Source of the DNA: a virus
Length of the DNA stretch: 25,863 nt
Strand: one strand, 5' to 3'
Virus record (IMG/VR): IMGVR_UViG_3300049434_000098
Span: 1 to 25,863 of that record
The notes under the pieces are model-generated. The model had not been told where the DNA came from, did not search any database, and saw only the letters and a program-made list of their open reading frames with translations. The translations under genes were made by a program, and so were the position numbers. Below, piece after piece: positions 1-6,371 of the stretch (the stretch's first letter is position 1; the number at the start of each line of letters is the position of its first letter).

Positions 1-1251
1 TTAGCTTTTTGTTGAGCTTTTCCCGTTCCTTACTTTTCCCTTATGACGCGGCATGCGCGGATTAGGCGGCGTTGCAGGCGTAGAACCAGCCAATGAACCG
101 GCCAACGATTTACTCCCAAAACTATCAAGCGATGAGGCGGCGGCGCGACGTGAGCGAGCGGTCGCGTGCGCGTATCTGAACAGCATTGTTTTTGTCGAAT
201 GGCGCGTCTGGGCCTGAACGGTCGCAATGTCGTGTCCGGCATCGAGCATCGCTGTAGCCGCCGTGTGCCGCGTGGTGTAGAGCACGATTCCGCCTTCAGC
301 GTATCCCCATGCAATTTTAAGCTCATAGGCTGCGCGCCGTATCAATTCAGCGGGAGCGCGCACGAGATGTCGCCCGCGTTTGATGTCGGACGGAAATATC
401 CAATGAGAATCTTGATTCTGCTCGCGTCTGCGCTTGAGCATCTCCAGGCAGCTTTCCGGTAAATCTATCGTTCCTTCCTCATCCGTTTTCGTCGCGTCAA
501 TCAAAAGCCTGCTCGTGTGCCAGAGAACGTGCGACCATTCGGAGCGAACGATTTCATCCGGTCGCATGGCTGTTTGGAGCGCGAACTGAAAGAAGTCTGC
601 GGCGTCAAGACGAGCGCGATACTCACGAAGAGGCTCGACTTTGCAACGCTTGTGCGTGCTCTCACGCTCTCGCCTGAGGCGCGCAAGAATCTGCGCAGCT
701 TCGTCAGGCGCGATCACGCGGTTGCGGTTGCCTTTCGGGACTTTCAACTTTGGTCGGGCTGGCGGTCGCCAGTTGTCGAGTTGAGGGAAAGTCTCTCGCG
801 CAGAATTAAGACAGGCTTGGATATTCGTTATCTCTCGAAAGACGGTCTGAGGGGCAAGTCCGGCCCCAAGGCGCGCATCTCTGTATCTGGCGATGTCGGC
901 CGTCGTGAGTTGCGTGACGAGAAGTTTATCGGGAAGGAGAGCGAGGAATCGGTTGAGGTCAACTATCGCCTGGTTACGTGAGTGATGGCCGGGTGAGCCT
1001 TTAGGTACAGGGAGCTTTTTGATACGAGTCTCAATTAGTTCTTTGACAGTGACGGGCGCGTCGTCAGGTAAGACTCCTGCTCTGCGTTCACGAGCGGCAA
1101 CGCGCGCATTGTAAAAGGCGGTCTGCGCTTTCTCTTCTGTGGCGAAACCGAACTTGCGTTTACGCACGCCGTCTATGTAACCCACAAAGCCCCATACTTT
1201 CCTGTTGTACTTCTTGACGAACTCTTTTTTGAAGACGGCCACCGGACACAC
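1..1251 (-). CDS. int: Tyrosine-family site-specific integrase
   Basis: This is a 416-residue tyrosine recombinase that would integrate and excise the phage at an att site. The N-terminal third (about residues 1-60) resembles an arm-type DNA-binding region, residues 65-165 the core-binding domain, and residues 175-370 the catalytic domain. Visible catalytic residues are Arg230 in TAMRPDE, Lys255, Arg328 in TTRHTAA, His351 in TRHS and the nucleophile Tyr360 in FRYAH. The usual His of the H-x-x-R motif is Tyr325 here, and the usual LGHS motif is TRHS, both tolerated variants. The start is GTG; an in-frame GTG three codons later is possible. The stop is the first three bases of the window, so the att site is probably just outside it. 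The basic Ser/Ala/Gly/Pro tail after Tyr360 is longer than usual. Confidence 0.95.
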   Translation of the reverse strand: MCPVAVFKKEFVKKYNRKVWGFVGYIDGVRKRKFGFATEEKAQTAFYNARVAARERRAGVLPDDAPVTVKELIETRIKKLPVPKGSPGHHSRNQAIVDLNRFLALLPDKLLVTQLTTADIARYRDARLGAGLAPQTVFREITNIQACLNSARETFPQLDNWRPPARPKLKVPKGNRNRVIAPDEAAQILARLRRERESTHKRCKVEPLREYRARLDAADFFQFALQTAMRPDEIVRSEWSHVLWHTSRLLIDATKTDEEGTIDLPESCLEMLKRRREQNQDSHWIFPSDIKRGRHLVRAPAELIRRAAYELKIAWGYAEGGIVLYTTRHTAATAMLDAGHDIATVQAQTRHSTKTMLFRYAHATARSRRAAASSLDSFGSKSLAGSLAGSTPATPPNPRMPRHKGKVRNGKSSTKS

Positions 1252-1261
1252 CTATAGCGTA

Positions 1262-1280
1262 CAAAGTGAAGCACACTTTG
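1262..1280. promoter_or_regulatory. Short inverted repeat in the integrase leader
   Basis: The 7-bp arms CAAAGTG and CACTTTG flank the 5-base spacer AAGCA. The repeat lies 11 bases upstream of the integrase GTG, in the 62-base gap between integrase and the J-domain gene. On the plus strand it is followed by AGAATTTTT, so it looks like a terminator for rightward transcription. On the minus strand it would be a 5' leader hairpin or a protein-binding site for integrase control. I see no convincing promoter next to it. Confidence 0.4.
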
Positions 1281-1313
1281 AGAATTTTTCTGTATTGGAC
1301 TAATCAGCGCGAA

Positions 1314-2795
1314 TTAAGAAAAGTTTTTCTTTAATACTTCATAGGCAGCGTTGATTTCTTTCATTTTTTTATCTGCTATTTCTTGGAATTCAGGCCCTAA
1401 ACCAGATACACGATCTGGATGATACATCTTAGCCATGCGCCTATAAGCGAAATTTATTTCTTCAATAGTTGCGCCTACCTCAACCTCTAGCACTTCGTAA
1501 GGACTTCTTTTATTTGCTCTGTTTTTAGGTGCGGCTTTCTCTTGTTTAGCTCTAGGCGGTTTTTTAGTCGATGCCCGTTGTGAAGAATATCTTTCAGGCT
1601 CTTCACTCCGGTATTTCTTGTAAGCTTGGCCCGATAGCAGGCCATCCAAAATTGCAGAGAACATCCCCCGGTCATATTCGAGTTTATATATCTGGTTTTT
1701 TCCTGAGTCTTTTTCAACGACTAAGCCATCGTCGTAAAGGGTATAATTAATGATTTTATTTAGCGGAACATTGGTAGTTTTATTGTTGCCATTAAAGAGC
1801 AATCTTTGGTCTGTTAAATAAAGCGTGCCGGAATCAATATAAGTCATTACATCTTGCGTGATGTAGTCACGATTCATGTATCCTGAGCGATAGCGTAGAC
1901 TTCCTATAATCTTTACGGATGCGCCAACGCCGCCATAGCGGACGGCTCTTCCCTTTCTTCTCATCTCATAATGATGGGCCGGTAAATACATGGCGCATAA
2001 TTCACCATCTCGCAATCGAATAGGGACATCTACGGCTGGCAAGTCTCCCTGAGATACACGCCAATAATATCTGAATTTTTCAAGGGCTATTTTTGAAGAA
2101 TCGTCAGATGTGGGAGCAATGCTTAAATTTCTTGCTAGGTTTGCGAGATTTCTTTCTTCTTCAGGCGAAAGTCGCAAGTCCTTTAAAGCATCATCAACCG
2201 CTTGTTGGTACAGCGGTTGTGCGTATCTTCGATAAATATCATCCGCAATCTCTTGAGGGATGCGAAGCTGTTTTGCTAGTTCGTCTAATTTGTCTTTTGT
2301 CTCAGGTTCAATAATTGATTGTGAGAGTCTGGCTTTAACTGCATTCTCGAACACAGGAGCAATTGTATTTTTTTGTAAGTAGGCTAGCTCTTGATCGCTT
2401 ATCTCAAAAATCGTCTGCAAATGCTGAATCTGGTGAGCCTCTTCATCTGTGATTTTTTGGTCGTTTGCGAAGTGTTGAAGAACCTTAGAGAAGAGCTTCA
2501 AAAAGTGAGGCTTTGAACCCTTAAAAGTAACTCCATATTTAGCTAGGATCGCTCTGATGATTTCAGGGGAAATGTGGGAAATATACATAGTAGCCAGAAG
2601 ATTTTGAATTTCACGATAGGCGTTCTCAGTAATTTCTTCCGACACTTCGCCAAAAATCCGCGCAATGAAACTCGGCTTTTTAACCTCTACCGTCGAAAGT
2701 CCATTCTTCTGAACAAACGTGTGGCCGCAACGCTTACACCTTTCTTGACTTGCGAAGTTGACGAGACTGCACTGAGGACACTTAACGCTATTCAT
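1314..2795 (-). CDS. Zinc-ribbon / TerB-like / PH-like / J-domain protein
   Basis: This 493-residue protein has an unusual domain order. An N-terminal zinc ribbon (Cys6, Cys9, Cys20, Cys23) comes first. A helical region (about 80-245) follows, with acidic DEEAHQIQ and LSPEEERNL segments resembling TerB-like helical domains. A beta-rich segment (about 260-385) with GTLYLTDQRLLF resembles bacterial PH/GRAM-like domains. A Lys/Arg-rich linker leads to a C-terminal J domain (about 432-493) with the HPD motif at 459-461. The J domain predicts recruitment of a host Hsp70 (DnaK). I chose the ATG at 2795 because it follows AAAAGG; an in-frame TTG at 2819 overlaps the upstream stop. The gene is visibly more AT-rich than its neighbours, suggesting separate acquisition (a moron). 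A defence or superinfection-exclusion role is possible but inferred. Confidence 0.85.
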   Translation of the reverse strand: MNSVKCPQCSLVNFASQERCKRCGHTFVQKNGLSTVEVKKPSFIARIFGEVSEEITENAYREIQNLLATMYISHISPEIIRAILAKYGVTFKGSKPHFLKLFSKVLQHFANDQKITDEEAHQIQHLQTIFEISDQELAYLQKNTIAPVFENAVKARLSQSIIEPETKDKLDELAKQLRIPQEIADDIYRRYAQPLYQQAVDDALKDLRLSPEEERNLANLARNLSIAPTSDDSSKIALEKFRYYWRVSQGDLPAVDVPIRLRDGELCAMYLPAHHYEMRRKGRAVRYGGVGASVKIIGSLRYRSGYMNRDYITQDVMTYIDSGTLYLTDQRLLFNGNNKTTNVPLNKIINYTLYDDGLVVEKDSGKNQIYKLEYDRGMFSAILDGLLSGQAYKKYRSEEPERYSSQRASTKKPPRAKQEKAAPKNRANKRSPYEVLEVEVGATIEEINFAYRRMAKMYHPDRVSGLGPEFQEIADKKMKEINAAYEVLKKNFS

Positions 2796-2815
2796 TGGGA
2801 AACCTTTTGTGAGAG

Positions 2816-3265
2816 TCAAACCCCGTATAGCTCTAAAACCTTTAATCTGAATTCAACCATCTCGCGCGTGTAACCGTGCTCGTCTTCAATTTCTCCGGCG
2901 AGCATAGAGCGCAACATAGGCTCTGGAATAAGCGCGATTGCAGCGAAAGCTTCAGCCTCAAACAAGACTTTCGACTCTTCTCTGACTTGAAAGAAGCTCA
3001 CGGATGCTGCCCGTTTCGGAGCGTGTAAGAAATGATGCGCGAGTTCATGCCAGGCGACGTGTAGCCAGCGCACGCCGCGCACCCTTGAATCTATGACGAT
3101 AAAGCGGCGACCCTTGCATAGCATGTAGAAACCGGGCACAAGCAAGGGCATCTCGACAACCTTAATCCGCTCGCGTCGGCAGATGCGGTAAAAGTCGGCT
3201 TCTGTCAGAGAGCGTGTGTTCAGGCCGGGCACTGATCCAAGTAATTTTGCGAGGGCGAAATACAT
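2816..3265 (-). CDS. ImmA/IrrE-family metallo-endopeptidase
   Basis: This 149-residue protein carries the zinc-protease motif HELAH at residues 73-77, followed by His78 and a downstream FEAEAFA segment (Glu105) typical of the third ligand in ImmA/IrrE proteases. In integrative elements such as ICEBs1, ImmA cleaves the XRE repressor to trigger induction. Here the XRE repressor lies about 450 bp upstream in the same orientation, so the same role is a reasonable inference. It lacks an N-terminal HTH domain, so DNA binding would be left to the repressor. The start ATG has no clear ribosome-binding site. The TGA lies 20 bases before the ATG of the J-domain gene, suggesting cotranscription. Confidence 0.88.
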   Translation of the reverse strand: MYFALAKLLGSVPGLNTRSLTEADFYRICRRERIKVVEMPLLVPGFYMLCKGRRFIVIDSRVRGVRWLHVAWHELAHHFLHAPKRAASVSFFQVREESKVLFEAEAFAAIALIPEPMLRSMLAGEIEDEHGYTREMVEFRLKVLELYGV

Positions 3266-3303
3266 TTATTCCCATGCTTGACACGTCAGTTAGAATATCT
3301 GCC

Positions 3304-3525
3304 ATGAAGAAACTTGTAAGAATGGGCGCGGCCATCGTTGATGTAAATCAGATTCACCATGCGATTGCCTTCAAAGACGAAAGCGGCAAGGTTAATAAGC
3401 TAAGAATAATCTTCGATGGCGACCAGCAGCCGCCGCCTGAATTCCTCATCTTGAATGGGACCGATGCTCAGGCCGGATTTACTTACCTTGCGGCGACCTT
3501 GCCGGGCGTCAATCTTCAGGAATGA
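3304..3525 (+). CDS. Small hypothetical protein on the opposite strand
   Basis: This 73-residue reading frame lies on the plus strand within the minus-strand lysogeny cluster, divergent from the ImmA-like gene. The protein looks folded, with alternating hydrophobic strands (VRMGAAIVDV, KLRIIFDG, FLILNG), and matches no family I recognise. Starts at 3274 (ATG) and further upstream are also open, but the latter would overlap the protease gene. None has a good ribosome-binding site. Its 3' end overlaps the convergent small gene by 17 bases. It could be a real small regulator or a spurious frame; the coding quality of the last 60 residues favours a gene. Confidence 0.5.
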   Translation: MKKLVRMGAAIVDVNQIHHAIAFKDESGKVNKLRIIFDGDQQPPPEFLILNGTDAQAGFTYLAATLPGVNLQE

Positions 3526-3694
3526 TGGCGCGCACTTCCGACCATACAATCGCTATGTCAGGGTCTTCTTCTGACTCTGATTTGTAAAACACGCAGATAT
3601 GGCTCCTTGAGTCAAACTGAAAGTGGTGCGCCTTCACCACAAAATTAATCTGGTCTTTTAGAATCACGCGAAACTTTTTCTTTTCGTCTGCCAT
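3509..3694 (-). CDS. Small hypothetical protein downstream of the repressor
   Basis: This 61-residue protein is mixed alpha/beta with many charged residues (N-terminal ADEKKKFRV, C-terminal acidic VRAIIPED). I do not recognise a family. It follows the repressor gene by about 20 bases in the same direction and probably shares its transcript, so it would be made in lysogens. The ATG start follows AAGGAG at a very short 2-base spacing; a GTG one codon upstream is even closer. Its 3' end overlaps the convergent frame ending at 3525. Confidence 0.6.
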   Translation of the reverse strand: MADEKKKFRVILKDQINFVVKAHHFQFDSRSHICVFYKSESEEDPDIAIVWSEVRAIIPED

Positions 3695-3714
3695 CACTCC
3701 TTCTTTCTCGCACG

Positions 3715-4116
3715 CTATTTCTTACCTTTGCCCTTACCTTTATTGTCCGGCGGCTTCTTCGGTTTCTTAGGTCTGCGTCGTTGAATCTCGCTTCCTAGCA
3801 TCCTGACAGTGGCAAGCATTTCTGCCTTATCTTCATCCGACAGTTCCTCAAAACCCATGAAGGCGACATAGATTTCACTGTCAAAAGATTCTGCGTCTGT
3901 AAGGGATTTGCCCTCTGTGGCCGCTAAAACCTCTTTATATGGCACGCCCAATCCCTCTGAGATTGCCTCAAGCTTTTCTACAGACGGATTAGAGGCCGCG
4001 CCGCTCATAAGCTTGCTCAAGTAGCTGTGTGTCACCCCGCCGCCGCTCCGCTCCGCAATCCCGCGAAGCCTCAAGCTTGGGTTCTCCTTTAGCTTCTGGC
4101 GTAGATAGTCCGCCAA
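3715..4116 (-). CDS. XRE-family phage repressor (CI-like)
   Basis: This 133-residue regulator has an N-terminal helix-turn-helix beginning almost at the start codon (LRLRGIAERSGGGVTHSYLSKL, split as LRLRGIAER and THSYLSKL, about residues 14-38). An acidic middle and a basic Lys/Pro/Gly tail follow. It is the likely lysogeny repressor and presumably binds the palindrome at 4232-4253. I chose the TTG at 4116 because it follows AAGGAG at 5 bases and because the HTH fold normally starts at once. The only upstream ATG (4215) has no ribosome-binding site and lies inside the rightward promoter. With that ATG the protein would be 166 residues. It lacks an obvious LexA/CI-type peptidase domain, consistent with inactivation by the nearby ImmA-like protease. 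Confidence 0.85.
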   Translation of the reverse strand: MADYLRQKLKENPSLRLRGIAERSGGGVTHSYLSKLMSGAASNPSVEKLEAISEGLGVPYKEVLAATEGKSLTDAESFDSEIYVAFMGFEELSDEDKAEMLATVRMLGSEIQRRRPKKPKKPPDNKGKGKGKK

Positions 4117-4121
4117 GTTTT

Positions 4122-4127
4122 CTCCTT
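4122..4127 (-). promoter_or_regulatory. Ribosome-binding site that fixes a TTG start for the repressor
   Basis: On the minus strand AAGGAG is followed by AAAAC and then TTG. This is the best ribosome-binding site upstream of the HTH domain and argues that the first 33 codons of the ATG-initiated frame are untranslated leader. Confidence 0.6.
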
Positions 4128-4199
4128 GCTTCGCACGCACACCAAAAAGGTTAATATATTCAACGTTTCCCAGGCGAACATCTTTGGTGAATATTTTGC

Positions 4200-4228
4200 T
4201 TGACACAAAATTCATAGTTGGCTATTCT
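4200..4228 (+). promoter_or_regulatory. Rightward early promoter (sigma-70 type)
   Basis: A perfect -35 hexamer TTGACA (4200-4205) is followed by a 17-base spacer and a -10 hexamer TATTCT (4223-4228). Transcription should start near 4235, inside the palindromic operator, and read into the early operon. The hexamer match and spacing are seen directly; promoter activity is inferred. Confidence 0.72.
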
Positions 4229-4231
4229 GTG

Positions 4232-4253
4232 TGTGGTTCATATATGAACCACA
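4232..4253. promoter_or_regulatory. Perfect 22-bp palindromic operator
   Basis: The arms TGTGGTTCATA and TATGAACCACA are exact reverse complements with no spacer. The palindrome covers the predicted start point of the rightward promoter and ends directly before the AAAGGAG of the first early gene. A repressor dimer bound here would block initiation. I see only this one full copy in the window, unlike the multi-site lambda operators. Confidence 0.75.
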
Positions 4254-4265
4254 AAGGAGAACCGA

Positions 4266-4448
4266 ATGAAACAAGAGCCGAACAAAGCCACTTCCCCGAA
4301 AAGACTGCACATCAATTTTGTGCTTCAGGATGATGAAGTTGCCCGATTCCTCAAATTCAAGGCAGAAGCGTTTCTGCGTAACAACTCGGAAGCCGGACGC
4401 AAACTCATGCTCGAACGCCTACAACAAGTCGAGCAGCAAGCCGCATAA
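4266..4448 (+). CDS. Small early protein, possible ribbon-helix-helix regulator
   Basis: This 60-residue protein is the first gene of the rightward operon. It has AAAGGAG 6 bases upstream of its ATG and sits just after the operator. A short strand (LHINFVL) followed by two helices (DDEVARFLKFKAEAFL and SEAGRKLMLERLQQ) resembles the ribbon-helix-helix fold of Arc/CopG-type proteins. Its position is that of Cro or an antirepressor. The family match is by pattern only. Confidence 0.7.
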   Translation: MKQEPNKATSPKRLHINFVLQDDEVARFLKFKAEAFLRNNSEAGRKLMLERLQQVEQQAA

Positions 4449-4458
4449 GGAGCGCACC

Positions 4459-4683
4459 ATGAAAGCAATTCGCACGCCTGACGACGCAGCCGCGCCGAAA
4501 GATAAATTGGCATTTCAAGCCGATGTTCACCCGAAGGTGAAGGCGACCGAAGTCATTGTCGTTTTTCAGGACGGCGTGTCTCACGCTTACACGGCAGATG
4601 GTTTTTTGAAGCGTCTGACAGACCATCTTGAGCAGCACCCAAAAACGGAGCTAATCACCTGCGAATGTGAGTTCCACTCCTGA
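4459..4683 (+). CDS. Small hypothetical early protein
   Basis: This is a 74-residue protein that I do not recognise. The ATG follows AAGGAG at 7 bases, just 10 bases after the previous stop, so it belongs to the same operon. It has a predicted strand (TEVIVVFQDG) then a helix (ADGFLKRLTDHLEQH), and ends with a CECEFHS tail holding two Cys and one His. In-frame codons upstream extend into the previous gene but lack a ribosome-binding site, so I use the ATG at 4459. Confidence 0.7.
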   Translation: MKAIRTPDDAAAPKDKLAFQADVHPKVKATEVIVVFQDGVSHAYTADGFLKRLTDHLEQHPKTELITCECEFHS

Positions 4684-4711
4684 ACACAAAATAGCCACAC
4701 AAGGAAACACT

Positions 4712-4990
4712 ATGAGCAACAGAAACTACTTTGACCCCGCGCTGATAGCCCTTCGGAAACTTCGTGACGCGTGCGCGTCCGGCGACCTGCACTTGATGAA
4801 CATTGTCAACATTGAAGCTGTCAACGCAGAAGATTTATCGCCGTTCGTAAAAGCTGGCGTGCCGACAGGAGAAGGTCGGTTAATTACCGCGACGATTCAT
4901 GTGCCGCTACACGCCAACGCCGCGCGGACAGAGCAAAACAAAAAGCCGCACGCGCCCGACTCCGAGCACAGTGCGGCCACAGAAGATTAA
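4712..4990 (+). CDS. Hypothetical early protein
   Basis: This 92-residue protein is not recognised. The ATG follows AAGGAAAC. Its N-terminal half is amphipathic (YFDPALIALRKLRDACASGD), its middle contains a short GEGRLITATIHV strand, and its last 25 residues are polar and probably disordered. It ends just before the structured, gene-free stretch at 4991-5173. Confidence 0.65.
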   Translation: MSNRNYFDPALIALRKLRDACASGDLHLMNIVNIEAVNAEDLSPFVKAGVPTGEGRLITATIHVPLHANAARTEQNKKPHAPDSEHSAATED

Positions 4991-4992
4991 TA

Positions 4993-5150
4993 CGTGATTC
5001 CTAGTCCGCACTCCCAAGAATCACGCAAGGCTAAGAAGAGAGCGAATCGAACAGCTATTCCATTTTCAATTTGCGGCCTTTCGGGGGCGAGGGGTCGCAA
5101 AGAGGCGGCGGGAGTGCTTTCAGAGGGTGGCTCTGTTAGCACCCCGCCGC
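4993..5150 (+). ncRNA. Candidate structured RNA or long structured 5' leader
   Basis: Three consecutive hairpins fill a gene-free stretch. Hairpin 1 (4993-5025) has 8-bp arms CGTGATTC/GAATCACG. Hairpin 2 (5070-5101) pairs TTTGCGGCC with GGTCGCAAA, with one G-U pair. Hairpin 3 (5105-5150) has three stacked segments: GCGGCGGG/CCCGCCGC, GTGCT/AGCAC and CAGAG/CTCTG, with one bulged A, a small TT/TT internal loop and a GGTGG loop. Neither strand has a T-tract after hairpin 3, so it is not an ordinary terminator. It ends 23 bases before the ATG of the following HTH gene. It could be a leader attenuator, a small RNA or a protein-binding element. The weak frame 4994-5173 that joins the HTH gene is probably not translated. 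Confidence 0.45.
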
Positions 5151-5173
5151 AAAACAAGACGAGGACAAGACAA

Positions 5174-5458
5174 ATGCCGAAAGAAACTCAAACGCGAGAG
5201 CCGCAACGCCGAAAGCGCACCCCGCGCACCCGCGCTCTCTCGCCAAAGTACATGACTTTGCAGCAGGCGGCAGATCACTACCAGGTGAGTGAGAGTTCAA
5301 TCCGCAAGGGCTTGGCCGTCTTCTCTCGCCTCGCGCTCATTCCCACAGGTCGCCGCACACTCGTGCTCCGTTCATCGGTTGAACGTCTCGACAGAGAATT
5401 AGAGCGGAGCGTGCTGTCTGATGTTGTTGATATTAACGAGCACAGGCGAAGTGCTTAA
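5174..5458 (+). CDS. Excisionase-like / MerR-like HTH DNA-binding protein
   Basis: This 94-residue basic protein has an N-terminal Arg/Lys-rich tail, then a helix-turn-helix of the excisionase/MerR type (MTLQQAADHYQVSESSIRKGL, residues 27-47, shown as MTLQQAADHY and VSESSIRKGL). A hinge (IPTGRRTLVL) and a final helix (SSVERLDRELERSV) follow. It may be the excisionase or an early regulator. The ATG follows GAGG at 9 bases; the frame is open for 60 codons upstream, but that part overlaps strong RNA hairpins and looks non-coding. Being far from the integrase is unusual for an excisionase. Confidence 0.7.
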   Translation: MPKETQTREPQRRKRTPRTRALSPKYMTLQQAADHYQVSESSIRKGLAVFSRLALIPTGRRTLVLRSSVERLDRELERSVLSDVVDINEHRRSA

Positions 5459-5550
5459 AAAGAAGATGAGGGCCGGTTTCGAGTAAGCGACGTGCGAAGT
5501 CTTCACCCGAAATCAGCCCCTTTTGAGTCCCACGAAAGGAATCACCGTCA

Positions 5551-5868
5551 ATGGTAGCACCTAAGAGCAGAATCACTAAGAATATTTTCAAGTCAATGCT
5601 TGCGATGCAACTCCGCAACCTAAATCCCGCGCCAACCCCGCGCGCCGATACGTGGAAAGTTCCTTCCGCGACTTTTCCCTGCCAGACCTACACCGTGATC
5701 GTGAAAGACGTTGCCGCGCATCTGGAAACTGATTGCACTTGTAAGGCCGGTCAAGCGAAGCGCAGTTGCAAACATCAATTGCTCGTGCTCAACGAGTTCA
5801 ATCGTGACAACCGGCATTGGATAGACTTGCTCGCGCTACAGGCGGCAGAGAGTCGAGCGGCAGCGTGA
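5551..5868 (+). CDS. SWIM-type zinc finger protein
   Basis: This 105-residue protein contains the SWIM signature C-x-C-x(8)-C-x-H, with Cys62, Cys64, Cys73 and His75, preceded by strands (YTVIVKDVAAHLETD) as in the SWIM fold. SWIM domains bind DNA or proteins and usually occur in larger proteins such as SWI2/SNF2 ATPases; here it stands almost alone. The ATG follows GAAAGGA. Its stop overlaps the GTG of the next gene (GTGA), suggesting translational coupling. Role in the phage is unknown. Confidence 0.8.
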   Translation: MVAPKSRITKNIFKSMLAMQLRNLNPAPTPRADTWKVPSATFPCQTYTVIVKDVAAHLETDCTCKAGQAKRSCKHQLLVLNEFNRDNRHWIDLLALQAAESRAAA

Positions 5869-6137
5869 GCCTGAGTATTTTGGACCACACGTCTTATGTG
5901 GAAAGGCGACTGAGAGACGCCGACGACGCAGAGGCGAGAGTTGATGCTGTCGCAGCACAGGCCGCGCGCCGCCATCTCGCAATCGAACTCGCACAGAGGC
6001 GCATCGCGGGCGTGCGCGAGCTTCTAGGACAAAGGGCTTTAATAACGAGCGCAAGTCTGGATGAATTGCTTTGCGAGATTGCACGCGATCTGGAAAACGC
6101 AAACAAGGTGCGCGCAAGCGATGAGGTAAAAAAATGA
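5865..6137 (+). CDS. Hypothetical helical protein
   Basis: This 90-residue, Ala/Arg/Glu-rich protein is almost entirely helical and likely coiled-coil (DADDAEARVDAVAAQAA, ELAQRRIAGVRELLGQ). I do not recognise a family. The GTG at 5865 overlaps the previous stop, and its own TGA overlaps the next ATG (ATGA), placing it in a tightly coupled chain of three genes. In-frame codons back to 5817 would overlap the SWIM gene more deeply and are less likely. Confidence 0.65.
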   Translation: MSLSILDHTSYVERRLRDADDAEARVDAVAAQAARRHLAIELAQRRIAGVRELLGQRALITSASLDELLCEIARDLENANKVRASDEVKK

Positions 6138-6370
6138 TTAGTTTCAAAGCGGCAAAAGAAGCTCACGATTTAGTGAAGCGCGACTTTCAGACCGTGACAG
6201 ACCCGAATGCTCGCACCGCCGCTTCTCTCTCTCTATCTGTCTTGTGCTGGGTGATTGATTGTCGAGAGCCTGATTGCCCGCCGCGCTTTGACTTGATGAT
6301 AGCGACGATTAAGAACAGGCCAAAAGTTGTGCAGGAAATAATGCGGCGCGCGAAAGCTAATCAGAATTGA
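6134..6370 (+). CDS. Hypothetical early protein
   Basis: This 78-residue protein is unrecognised. It is predicted helical (AAKEAHDLVKRDFQTV, LMIATIKNRPKVVQEIMRRAK) with a central Cys pair in DCREPDCPP. The ATGA overlap with the previous gene indicates translational coupling. The following gene starts 2 bases after its stop. Confidence 0.65.
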   Translation: MISFKAAKEAHDLVKRDFQTVTDPNARTAASLSLSVLCWVIDCREPDCPPRFDLMIATIKNRPKVVQEIMRRAKANQN

Positions 6371-6371
6371 A

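Noticed and set aside
517-981. 154-codon plus-strand frame inside the integrase gene
   Set aside because: It is a shadow of the strongly supported integrase frame, without a ribosome-binding site or protein-like pattern.
4215-4215. ATG start for the repressor
   Set aside because: It has no ribosome-binding site and lies within the rightward promoter; the TTG at 4116 is better supported, although the ATG cannot be excluded.
5433-5618. Minus-strand 61-codon frame between the HTH and SWIM genes
   Set aside because: It overlaps both plus-strand genes, has no ribosome-binding site and no protein-like pattern.
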